This document shows positions 26,501-33,631 of a stretch of DNA of 64,000 bases, one piece after another. The stretch spans positions 66,697 to 130,696 of the forward strand of contig JBGUXP010000010.1 of NCBI GenBank assembly GCA_045222295.1, given 5' to 3'. Each line of letters opens with the position of its first letter. Position 1 is the stretch's first letter. The translations under genes and the position numbers were made by a program. The notes under the pieces are model-generated. The model worked only from the letters and a program-made list of their open reading frames with translations. It did not search any database and had not been told where the DNA came from. The DNA is from Colimorpha sp045222295. GTDB lineage: Bacteria > Bacteroidota > Bacteroidia > Bacteroidales > P3.

Positions 26501-27114
26501 TAATCGCGATGACGTCTTGTGTTTGGCAGGGTATCTTTAAATTTCTTATATTGACTTTTATAGCCATCAAAGAATTCACTATTTAACCGTTCGACCGAGA
26601 ATGCATCTTCCAAATCTGCCATACCAGGCAGAAACTTTTGGTCAAAGAAAACTGACAATCTTTGTGCTGCAGTGGTACAGGGCTCGTTTTCACCCAATAA
26701 GAATGTAAAACGTTTTGGGGCGGTTTCCTGCGTAATCAGATTTCCCGCAGCATCAAGTACGGTTTTCTTGGAGATAAATGATAACCGATAGGATGCTTGT
26801 GATGTAGAATAATAAAAAACCAATGCACCATGAACAACGTCCTGATCAACATATTTCGCACCTATTTTGCGAAGGCTTACCCGATTTCTATCTATCTTCA
26901 CATTATCGGCCACCTCAAAAACAAAAAGAGCCAAATCGCGCTTATCATTCAAATGAATTATTCCCTGTTGTCCACCTGATTTAATCAGTTCTGCATCTAT
27001 GGGAACAGGTCTAGTGAAGAACTCTACCTGCTTGAACATCTGTAGCAACAGTGTTCTCCACTGCTCGAAGTCGAACCTTGATGATAGTATATGCTTTAAT
27101 TCTTGACGGTTCAT
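23584..27114 (-). CDS. Eco57I-type adenine DNA methyltransferase / type IIG-like protein (third gene of the defence operon)
   Basis: 1176 residues. SAM-binding motif I (CDPAIGSGAF) is near residue 425 and the catalytic NPPY (GNPPYLRI) near 668, identifying an N6-adenine methyltransferase of the Eco57I/type IIG class. KGAYYTPKEIVQYM precedes motif I. The C-terminal third resembles the TaqI-like target-recognition domain (LVAPEISLGG, STTKIYGYI). The N-terminal 350 residues are helical and typical of large single-chain methylases; no clear PD-(D/E)xK nuclease motif is visible. It would mark self DNA or modify target DNA for the neighbouring helicase and ATPases. Spacing to the AlbA gene is 46 bp. 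Confidence 0.85.
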   Translation of the reverse strand: MNRQELKHILSSRFDFEQWRTLLLQMFKQVEFFTRPVPIDAELIKSGGQQGIIHLNDKRDLALFVFEVADNVKIDRNRVSLRKIGAKYVDQDVVHGALVFYYSTSQASYRLSFISKKTVLDAAGNLITQETAPKRFTFLLGENEPCTTAAQRLSVFFDQKFLPGMADLEDAFSVERLNSEFFDGYKSQYKKFKDTLPNTRRHRDYVKKLLGRLVFLQFLQKRGWMGVPCNVDGWDGGDKQYLYHLVHRHEGNDRLLSDVLEYLFFNTLNERRKGDIADRRLGDNIKIPYLNGGLFEKDEIDKMDIDFPFDYFANLIDFFSMYNFTIDENDPDDAEVGVDPEMLGHIFENLLEDNNEKGAYYTPKEIVQYMSQESVSQYLKKHLEEEFHKAIDDLIMRNVVSETFQNKEMAKKIDELLNHVKVCDPAIGSGAFPIGVMNVLYRAHLMLYGFTHPTKPFSPAAVKKDIIQNNIYGVDIEQGAVDIARLRFWLALVVDEDEPVPLPNLDYKIVCGDSLLNRYDFDIPIKSVFVEYNQNHAGKENKMSLQKYKQMVADFTNTDDHKAKDNFRDKIEEIKNSFRFYLSNKESKDLMKLRSEVAYYNYPRIFEETASEAAHRKNRQADLVQMEEYAKNIETNKLYKNSFEWRFEYPALLDEDGNFIGFDIIIGNPPYLRIQGLRDRNPDYADELVKKYKSATGSFDLYEMFVERGLQLSGVNGIVNYIMPTKWTNSAFGKGLRKLLVEQSAMSKIISFGDYQIFDASTYTGLQWFVKGSLQMEYYELDRSITSKDVLQKFLFSLGPEDATIVEMSALSEKQWVLTAGNTSRILKEMDKQHRRVRDVFDKIFCGLQTSKDDVYFLDNCEEDDTYIIGDSKQLDRRVRVEKGLVKPLLKGKDVHRYDTISTNRCVIFPYYIKNGKAIVLTEEELREKFPKGYAYLKENESVLRGREHGRLSNDNQWYKYIYPKNLTNFANEKLVAPEISLGGNYAYDEKGEFYSTTKIYGYIKNPSNKISYKFWMALFNSRAFWYYLQNTGYVLRGGYFTFKTDYLNPIPVPDEKSTKDCERIVIELVDMLQYLYNTDNTNLYTHTSNKQVAFRIEEVVDMIIYELYFEKHMKDQSIDVITDLKKHEWSTDRDFAKRIKDFYEWLLQPQNMVRQKLMLLDTRSANILYPIHKAI

Positions 27115-27160
27115 ATTGTATGCTATATTATTGACCTAACGTAAATAATGCTATTTTAGT

Positions 27161-28501
27161 TCATCGTTCCACCACTTCCCAATGCCCTCCCTTGGCGGGG
27201 CCAACACGCCGTATAATGTTCTCGTTCTGCATCTCTCGCAAAATCTTTTTCAGAGTTGTATGACCAATATTTAGTTCTTCTTCTAATTGTGCAATCGTTA
27301 CTGATTTATTGTACGAGATAACCTCCAATATTTTCTGGCCGTTTTCTGGCCACTTTTCTGGCCACTTTTCTGGCCACTTTTCTATTTTCCGTGTACTTTC
27401 TAGTCCACTTGCATGGTCAGTTTGTACACTTGCAGGGAAGGTAATCCGGATAAAGTTGTCGGTGAAATGGAAACTTTCTTCTCCATACGCACGGAGTATG
27501 CGAGGAATACCGGAGCCAAGTGACTCCACAATGTCAAGGTCACGGTAAATGCGCATCAACTCCTTGTTGCGGGGAATAGAGATGCCTGTAAAAAACTCCT
27601 CTCTGCTTAATGATTCAGGCAGACGACCTGCCGACGTGATTTCGAGCCTGTCGGGGAATATCTCGAACTTTGGAGGAACTTCAAAGGAGTAGTCGTTATG
27701 CACAATGGCATTGATGACGGCCTCGCGAACAGCCACCCTGTCCCAAAGAGGCGTTTCTATACGTTCCATGGGTGTAATCCTGGCAGCGGTTTTGTTTTCA
27801 ATCTCCAGTTTGGACAATACACTCTTGGTGGCTTTGATGAGAGAGCAATAGCCGTACTCGTTGTTCTCAATCAAGTCGCATCGGTCAAAACTTGAATATT
27901 TGGCCACCTTGATAGAGTTGTTGTTCTCGTCAGCCAGCAGGTAAGCCACATAGTTGTATTCTCCATCTTTTGTAACCAATTCAAGGCTACGCTTGAAGTT
28001 GTCGTTCAGCCGTTTGCCTTTCTCATCATAGTAGATGCGAAGTTGCTCAAAGGTCAGGTCTTGCCGATTGGAAACTATCTTGCTGATGGAATTGCGTGTT
28101 CGCATGGCAAAAAGCCTGTCGATTTGATCTTGTTGCAGCGGCTCTGCCGAGGTACCGACACGGAGATAGGCTCCGCGAGGAGTCATCCCATATCGGGTCT
28201 TGAAATAGGGTTTCTCTATTCCGCTGGCAACCGTAATCTTCACCACAGGAAGACCGTTTCTAGATTCTGATACTATGTCGAACAACCCCATGGCGGAGGG
28301 GGAAATGTTGTTCTTGATGCGGTCTTTCAATTTCAGCATACAGTCGTCGACATTGTCGACACCGACAACATTTCCATCTCTATCAATGCCGATATAGATA
28401 TAGCCGCCCTCTTTGTAATTCAGGAAGGCTATCACTTCTTTCTCAATGTCCAAGTCGGACGTCAGCTCGCGCTTGTATTCTATGCGGTTGGTTTCACTCA
28501 T
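27161..28501 (-). CDS. AlbA-type (Schlafen-like) ATP-binding regulator (second gene of the defence operon)
   Basis: 446 residues. The AlbA_2 domain covers about 1-130 (NRIEYKRELT, EGGYIYIGID), followed by the ATPase-like AVREAVINAIVHNDYS and FPDRLEITSAGRLP segments and a C-terminal winged helix (SVTIAQLEEELNIGHTTLKK). Between them lies a repeated WPEK tetrapeptide encoded by a 12-bp tandem repeat. Its start is 12 bp after the helicase stop, so it is translated from the same mRNA. Likely a DNA-binding regulator or sensor; a nuclease activity is known for some Schlafen relatives but is not shown here. Confidence 0.8.
   Translation of the reverse strand: MSETNRIEYKRELTSDLDIEKEVIAFLNYKEGGYIYIGIDRDGNVVGVDNVDDCMLKLKDRIKNNISPSAMGLFDIVSESRNGLPVVKITVASGIEKPYFKTRYGMTPRGAYLRVGTSAEPLQQDQIDRLFAMRTRNSISKIVSNRQDLTFEQLRIYYDEKGKRLNDNFKRSLELVTKDGEYNYVAYLLADENNNSIKVAKYSSFDRCDLIENNEYGYCSLIKATKSVLSKLEIENKTAARITPMERIETPLWDRVAVREAVINAIVHNDYSFEVPPKFEIFPDRLEITSAGRLPESLSREEFFTGISIPRNKELMRIYRDLDIVESLGSGIPRILRAYGEESFHFTDNFIRITFPASVQTDHASGLESTRKIEKWPEKWPEKWPENGQKILEVISYNKSVTIAQLEEELNIGHTTLKKILREMQNENIIRRVGPAKGGHWEVVER
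27331..27383. repeat. 12-bp tandem repeat within the AlbA-type gene
   Basis: TTTTCTGGCCAC is repeated in register from 27342 to 27383 (three full units and a partial), preceded by an 11-nt variant at 27331-27341. It encodes WPEK repeats; unit gain or loss keeps the reading frame. Confidence 0.9.
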
Positions 28502-28513
28502 TGACTGGAGGTA

Positions 28514-31500
28514 TTACGAATCGAAACTTTCCGAAATGATAATCTCGGGTGTTGTCTCTTTGTTAGATTTAGGTTTTGCAGCTACAGGCTGCATGGTGTC
28601 TTCAATGGTATTTAACAATGGGTATGCGGAAATGATTGAAATCATTTTTTCAATCAGTACAGCAGGCTTTACGGGTGTCTTCTTGGTGGAGAACTGCAAC
28701 TTATTGACATCGCGCTGCAACTGCTGGAATTTGCCACTTGTGATGGCACGCTTGGCTTGGCGGATTAATTCGGCTTCTTGTTCGGTAAGATTGTCAACAT
28801 GAAGACATGCGTCGAGATAGGCTATTGCTCGCTTCTCGTTTGGACCCTGTGCCACATTCACCTTCATCGATATGGCCTTGGAGTCCTCCTCCTTTTCAGA
28901 GAAGGCGCTGATGGCTTGAGCTACCTGCCAATGGTGTTTGTCGTGCAGCGGAATGGCCTTCTCTTCCATTCGAGCCTCGAATGCTTTGGCAGCCTCAAGA
29001 AATGTCAAATCCTCACGGGTTCCGTCTTCGCGCACAAAGGTGAATGCATCGCGGCGATTGTTGCGAATGAAGACGAGGGTACTGCCACGCATCACCTTGC
29101 TTTTGCGACCCACGCGCGACCGCATGGGCATACGAGAGATTCGCCTGATTAAATCAGGCTCTTCCTCCTTCAGTTTGCGTAGGCGCATCAGATAGACCAG
29201 TTTTTCATCCCTCTTCTCGTCTATGTCCTTGTCAAAAAGACCAAATGTCTCAGGACTTTCGTCGGTGGAATAAATCTGGCTGTCCTCGCCCAGGGCGGCA
29301 TGGAAGGCGAAAAGTTTCATCTTGGCTTTCTTCTCCAGTTCGATGTCATCGTTGACCTTTTGCGTGGGGAAGAAATTATAGATATATACGTCCTGTGCTG
29401 TGCTACCAATACGGTTCACACGGCCAATACGCTGCATCAGGCGTGTGGAATTCCACGGAGTGTCATAGTTGACAATGACATTGGCCCGGTGAAGATTCAC
29501 GCCCTCGGCAAGCACCTCGGTGGAGATGATGATATCTATATCGTTCTTCTTCGGGCCCTCATAATTGGCATCGAAATTGGCTCTGACCAGCGGCATCATC
29601 TCGTTTCGATTACTGCTTTTCACTGCAATAGTGCGGGAATAGCCATGATGCTTCAATGTGTTCAGCAGGTAGTCAGTAGTTTCCTTGCTTTCGGAGAAAA
29701 CTACCAGTTTTCCTTCATTGTTGAGGTCTTTGTCAAATAAGATATTGTCAAGATACTCCAGGAAAATGTCGAGTTTGGGGTCGTAGTTAATCTCATCCCA
29801 TCGTTTGACAAGATCCTTCAATATCAACCCATCGTGCTCTATGCCCTCCAGAAAACCATTTTCAAAATCGGCAGGAATGCAGATTTCGATGGTGGGGTCG
29901 GCATAGATGGACTCATTGATTAGCTTAATCAACTCGTCTTCCTTCCCATTGCTCAATAGTTCTGTCACCTTCAGATTGGGGGCAATATAGATGGTTCCCT
30001 TGTCGAACATCTGTAGCATCACACTGTTGGCCTCATAGTAACGCTTTAGCGACTGCTTAAAGGCGAAGAAGCTGCTATCAATGCGTTTTACCAGAAGGGT
30101 CTTCATGATGGTGGCCAACTGTTGGGAAATCATATCCGCCTTCTTGTATTTCTTCTTTTTCTCTGGCGACAAGTATTTGATAGCCTGATAGCGGAAATAG
30201 GTCAATCCTTCCTTTTTGTCGCTGAGCATTTTTATGGTCCAGTCGTACAACTCGTTTAACTTGTCGTCGAGTGGATAATATATTTTCTTGGGAGCCTGAA
30301 CATTGGGAAACACAACGCCCTGCTCCTCAAGGTCTTTTTTATATGCCTCGTTGGTCATCAAGTCGGTACGGGTACGCCTGACGGTAAGCGGTTCAACCAC
30401 CTTGACTCGTATTTTTTCATACACAGACTTGACCCCTTGTGACACTAACTCCATATCGTCCTCGTCTTTCACTTTACGATACTTGTCTATCTGCTCACGG
30501 AAAAAGCGCTGCAAGTTACCCTCTTCGAGAGTGCTGTCCTTTGAATCCTGGAAGAGGTAAACAAGATTGGCAATGTCTTCTGGCCGGTTGTTCAGAGGTG
30601 TGGCCGAGATGAGGATTACCTTCTTGGCACAATAACTGCCATTGGACAGTTGGCGACGAGTGGGGGTTTTGCAAATTTTCTGCAACTCGTTGTACATGGA
30701 GGCCGTATCGGTGCGGAACTTGTGCGCTTCGTCAACAATCACCAGGTCGTACAGAGTGGCGTCCTTGATTTTGTGAAGGCTGCCATTGGTGATTATCTTG
30801 TAATTGTCAATCTTGAAATTCGACAATGTGTCTTCCCATGACTCCTGCAATGCTGGAGGCACAATCACCAGAGTATGTGAGCGGTGCGTGGGGAATCCAT
30901 TGGAGAAGAAAAACTTCTTGGCAATCAAAGCCGCCACTATCGTCTTTCCCAAACCGACCACATCGGAGAGGAAAAAGCCGTTATGCTTCATCATTTTGGC
31001 ATAGCCGTCATTGACAGCATCTATCTGATAGGAGAGTTTTTTGTAGCCCTTCGGCAAATCGCTGACTGAGTTGGGGTCGAAGTTGATGCTGTTGCCAAAA
31101 TACTCCAACAGGAATTTCAGATATACCTCATACGGAGTGAATTCTGTATTGAGATAAGTATCTTGTTTCAGTTTCTCCACATATTGCAACGTTATCGGAA
31201 CAGATTCTTCCCACAACCGTTCGAATGTTTCAGTGGCAAAAAGGATGTCGTCATCGTTGCGCAACTCTACATTGAACTCGAAATTCTTCTCCAAACCAGC
31301 CTCCGTCAGATTGCTGGAACCTGTAATCACCGAGCCAAATCCATGAGGATGATAGGTCTCTTCTCGGAAAATGTATATTTTGGCATGTATGTTTTGTTTG
31401 GGATGTATTCGCATTTCTATCCGCCCTGTCGCGATGTCTTCTATGAACTGATACATTCCCTCCTCAACATCTTTGTCATATTGCGCCCCTTGGATGTTTT

Positions 31501-31780
31501 GTTTGATGTCTGAAAAGAATTCATCAAGTGATTTGCTGGCATCCGGCGAAAACAACAACCCCTGCTGGGATGCAATATACGTCAGTTTGTCGACATTTAT
31601 GCCAACAAGAAAACGAATCTTGGGCGTTTGCTGGACAAACTTCCTGATGCGGAAATAACCAGAGGCGCGAAAATAGCCAACCAAAGCATCAAAAAAATGC
31701 ACTTTCTTGTATTGAAATACTCCTTCTATCTTGTTTAGGAGCGTGTTTTGGTCTTCATTTGTAAAAAAGTTACTGCCCAT
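28514..31780 (-). CDS. PLD-type nuclease fused to an SF2/SNF2-like helicase (first gene of the defence operon)
   Basis: 1088 residues. The N-terminus carries a phospholipase-D-type motif (HAKIYIF near 131, then GSSNLTEAGL). The helicase part has motif I DVVGLGKT (about 273), DEAH (about 348), SATPLNNR, and the C-terminal VLAEGVNLHRANVIVNYD and QRIGRVNRIG motifs. The last 250 residues (from about 840) are charged and helical with no recognised domain. PLD-helicases of this kind occur in restriction and defence operons, where they process or degrade foreign DNA. A canonical promoter lies 22 nt upstream. It leads a five-gene operon with gaps of 12, 46, 2 and 13 bp. Confidence 0.87.
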   Translation of the reverse strand: MGSNFFTNEDQNTLLNKIEGVFQYKKVHFFDALVGYFRASGYFRIRKFVQQTPKIRFLVGINVDKLTYIASQQGLLFSPDASKSLDEFFSDIKQNIQGAQYDKDVEEGMYQFIEDIATGRIEMRIHPKQNIHAKIYIFREETYHPHGFGSVITGSSNLTEAGLEKNFEFNVELRNDDDILFATETFERLWEESVPITLQYVEKLKQDTYLNTEFTPYEVYLKFLLEYFGNSINFDPNSVSDLPKGYKKLSYQIDAVNDGYAKMMKHNGFFLSDVVGLGKTIVAALIAKKFFFSNGFPTHRSHTLVIVPPALQESWEDTLSNFKIDNYKIITNGSLHKIKDATLYDLVIVDEAHKFRTDTASMYNELQKICKTPTRRQLSNGSYCAKKVILISATPLNNRPEDIANLVYLFQDSKDSTLEEGNLQRFFREQIDKYRKVKDEDDMELVSQGVKSVYEKIRVKVVEPLTVRRTRTDLMTNEAYKKDLEEQGVVFPNVQAPKKIYYPLDDKLNELYDWTIKMLSDKKEGLTYFRYQAIKYLSPEKKKKYKKADMISQQLATIMKTLLVKRIDSSFFAFKQSLKRYYEANSVMLQMFDKGTIYIAPNLKVTELLSNGKEDELIKLINESIYADPTIEICIPADFENGFLEGIEHDGLILKDLVKRWDEINYDPKLDIFLEYLDNILFDKDLNNEGKLVVFSESKETTDYLLNTLKHHGYSRTIAVKSSNRNEMMPLVRANFDANYEGPKKNDIDIIISTEVLAEGVNLHRANVIVNYDTPWNSTRLMQRIGRVNRIGSTAQDVYIYNFFPTQKVNDDIELEKKAKMKLFAFHAALGEDSQIYSTDESPETFGLFDKDIDEKRDEKLVYLMRLRKLKEEEPDLIRRISRMPMRSRVGRKSKVMRGSTLVFIRNNRRDAFTFVREDGTREDLTFLEAAKAFEARMEEKAIPLHDKHHWQVAQAISAFSEKEEDSKAISMKVNVAQGPNEKRAIAYLDACLHVDNLTEQEAELIRQAKRAITSGKFQQLQRDVNKLQFSTKKTPVKPAVLIEKMISIISAYPLLNTIEDTMQPVAAKPKSNKETTPEIIISESFDS

Positions 31781-31801
31781 TGGATTGTTTTATTTGGAGT
31801 G

Positions 31802-31833
31802 CAAAGATACGCAATCTTTCTGGATTAGCCAAA
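31802..31833 (-). promoter_or_regulatory. Promoter of the five-gene defence operon
   Basis: Minus strand: TTTG (31833-31830), a 20-nt spacer and TATCTTTG (31809-31802) match the Bacteroidetes consensus. It overlaps the 16-bp direct repeat copy at 31809-31824. Confidence 0.75.
31809..31824. repeat. 16-bp direct repeat flanking the DUF6266 gene, left copy
   Basis: ACGCAATCTTTCTGGA here recurs identically at 32813-32828, and the similarity extends a few bases on either side (GCAA-GA before, GC-AAA after). The two copies bracket the DUF6266 gene. Confidence 0.75.
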
Positions 31834-31846
31834 TATCTTTACAGAA

Positions 31847-32572
31847 TCAAGTATTGTTGGTGCAATTCACAATTACGGTTCCGACAAACACCGACCGCGA
31901 CACGCGGCGGTTGATATTGCGGTGCTTCTTGTCTTGCTGCTTCTCGGCGGCGGAGAGGGTGGGTGTGCCGGCGGTGGAGGCCGCCTCGACGATGGCGTAG
32001 AGATAATAGTTCACGGGGGCATCGGTCTCTTCGCTGAGGTCGGGGAGGTCAAAGGTGGCTTGCCCATCCTGTCGCCAGACGCTGGCCACAAGTTGACAGA
32101 TCTCCACCCGCGGCTCGACGGCGTAGATATGTACGACATCGTCGCGGGAGGCTTTGGATTCCTCAAGGCAGGGACGGAAGGAAAGCTCGACATACAGGCC
32201 GTCAATATGACAGCGGGTGATGCTCACCCCAGGTAACGGCCCCCGGGCGACAAGCAGGGCGGGATAGTTGATGTGCACCACGCCGTCCTCATACACGAAA
32301 CAGTCTTTGTTCAACCGCGAGAAATAGTTGGCTTCGGTCAACCCCTCGCTGTGTGCCTCTTTGGTGAGGCCGCGTTGAAGGATGATGCCGAAGAGGGCGG
32401 AGGCCTTCTGACGTGCCTTGAAGAGCGCTCGCTGCCGCAGTTGCGCTTCGGACTTGCGGTCGTTGTATTCCGCTGGCAGCTGGCGCGAATAGGTGCGTCC
32501 AAAGCGGGTGTAGTGAATCTCACGGCCGATGGCACCAGAATACTCAATGAGGGATGGTTTTACCTTTGCCAT
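31847..32572 (-). CDS. DUF6266-family protein
   Basis: 241 residues from the ATG at 32572 (MAKVKPSLIEYSGAIGREIHYTRFGRTY), a start preferred over the upstream TTG. The N-terminal GAIGxExxYxRxGxTYxR and RRALFKARQ segments fit the DUF6266 family found in Bacteroidetes; the C-terminal half is beta-rich. Function is unknown. It has no signal peptide. It is bracketed by a 16-bp direct repeat and its stop lies 14 bp from the promoter of the defence operon. Confidence 0.75.
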   Translation of the reverse strand: MAKVKPSLIEYSGAIGREIHYTRFGRTYSRQLPAEYNDRKSEAQLRQRALFKARQKASALFGIILQRGLTKEAHSEGLTEANYFSRLNKDCFVYEDGVVHINYPALLVARGPLPGVSITRCHIDGLYVELSFRPCLEESKASRDDVVHIYAVEPRVEICQLVASVWRQDGQATFDLPDLSEETDAPVNYYLYAIVEAASTAGTPTLSAAEKQQDKKHRNINRRVSRSVFVGTVIVNCTNNT

Positions 32573-32942
32573 ATTTTCTTGGTTACTCTTTACTAGGAAC
32601 AACGTAGGAACAGGCTTTTTATTGCCTTGTTACTCCAGAGTACCGTAGTATTTGAGTAAAGTTTGAGTAAAAGGGGAGTAAAACCTAAGAAGCATTATAG
32701 GATTGCTCCAAGGGAAACAAAAGGCTTATTGTAATTGTAATTTCGAAAATATACAATGAAGAATCACAGGGGCAGGAACTTTGATACAAAGTTATTTTCA
32801 ATTTGCAAGACAACGCAATCTTTCTGGAACGGCAAAAAAACGAAAACGATAACGAAAACCAAAACGAAATATTGGAATGCTTTCCGGACAATTTTTTTGC
32901 TTTGTTTGCGTTATAAATCACAAAATATACAAAATATTTGAC
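32573..32942. other. AT-rich intergenic region with low-complexity run
   Basis: No gene is supported here. It contains the right copy of the 16-bp repeat (32813-32828) and a low-complexity AACGAAAACGATAACG-like run (32840-32870). No full -33/-7 promoter for the rightward DUF3791 gene was found. Confidence 0.6.
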
Positions 32943-33158
32943 ATGAGCAAATATGAAATACCATTTCTGACGGCTGCCATTCAGTCGTTCGCTGCCCGAT
33001 TCGAGATGACTCGGCAGGCAGCGTTCCGCTATCTGCATGAACACAAGGGCTTGGCCTTTCTAATCGAATTCTACGATGTAGAACATCTGCAGTCGATGGA
33101 TGAGACAATCGACGACCTGCTCATTATTTGCCAAAAGAACGGAGGGACAATAGCATGA
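32943..33158 (+). CDS. DUF3791-family small protein (toxin-antitoxin-like module)
   Basis: 71 residues from ATG at 32943 (MSKYEIPFLTAAIQSFAARF). The pattern FEMTRQAAFRYLHEHKGLAF and the acidic C-terminus (MDETIDDLLIICQKNGG) fit DUF3791, which in Bacteroidetes and Firmicutes precedes DUF3990 genes. Its stop overlaps the ATG of the DUF3990 remnant as ATGA. Such pairs are thought to act as toxin-antitoxin-like units. Here the partner gene is broken. Confidence 0.75.
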   Translation: MSKYEIPFLTAAIQSFAARFEMTRQAAFRYLHEHKGLAFLIEFYDVEHLQSMDETIDDLLIICQKNGGTIA

Positions 33159-33284
33159 TACTATACCACGGAACCAACCAGAACAGCAAGACTTTCGCAA
33201 GATAAGTATCTCGACCAGCAATACTATTTCGGGACCGAGCGGTCTCTGCATTACCTTGTCAAAACAAATGTTGAATCTTTATGA
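33155..33284 (+). pseudogene. DUF3990 remnant with internal deletion
   Basis: From ATG at 33155 the frame reads MILYHGTNQNSKTF then stops at 33203. In another frame, KYLDQQYYFGTERSLHYL leads to TGA at 33282-33284, matching the C-terminal end of DUF3990. The central ~100 codons, which would hold the ADP-ribosyltransferase-like core, are missing. Both ends keep ATGA overlaps with neighbours, showing the original three-gene order. Confidence 0.75.
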
Positions 33285-33493
33285 ACCAGCCATCACATCA
33301 CCAGATAGCAACATATCTGACCGACTACGCCTTGAGCGAATTGGTCAAATATGTAATTGAAGACACGGGATGCTCAATAGAAGAGGCAATGGGGCGTGTG
33401 TACAATTCGCCGATGATGAATGCTTTGCAAGACGAGGAGGGAGAATTATATGTGCAAAGTCCGGCATATTTGTATGAGTTGATGAAGCGATAA
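33281..33493 (+). CDS. Small conserved protein of the DUF3791-DUF3990 module
   Basis: 70 residues (MNQPSHHQIATYLTDYALSE). The sequence LTDYALSELVKYVIEDTGCS and the end DEEGELYVQSPAYLYELMKR resemble the small third protein usually encoded after DUF3990. Its start overlaps the stop of the DUF3990 remnant (ATGA). No domain of known function. It may persist as an antitoxin or without function now. Confidence 0.65.
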   Translation: MNQPSHHQIATYLTDYALSELVKYVIEDTGCSIEEAMGRVYNSPMMNALQDEEGELYVQSPAYLYELMKR

Positions 33494-33565
33494 CATTCTT
33501 TTTTCTTTTCATTTGAGGGTAATTATAGAGGGAATGTGCGAAACCTATTGAAAATGAAAAAAGAT

Positions 33566-33596
33566 TTTGCCAATTCAAAATCATTTTGTATCTTTG
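33566..33596 (+). promoter_or_regulatory. Promoter of the acetate-CoA ligase gene
   Basis: TTTG (33566-33569), a 19-nt spacer and TATCTTTG (33589-33596) match the consensus exactly; the ATG follows 35 nt later. Confidence 0.8.
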
Positions 33597-33631
33597 CATT
33601 TTATTAGTAAATAAATAAAAACAATTACAAT

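Noticed and set aside
31847..33493. Complete integrated element bounded by the 16-bp repeats
   Set aside because: No integrase, transposase or tRNA end is present, and the right repeat lies before the DUF3791 module.
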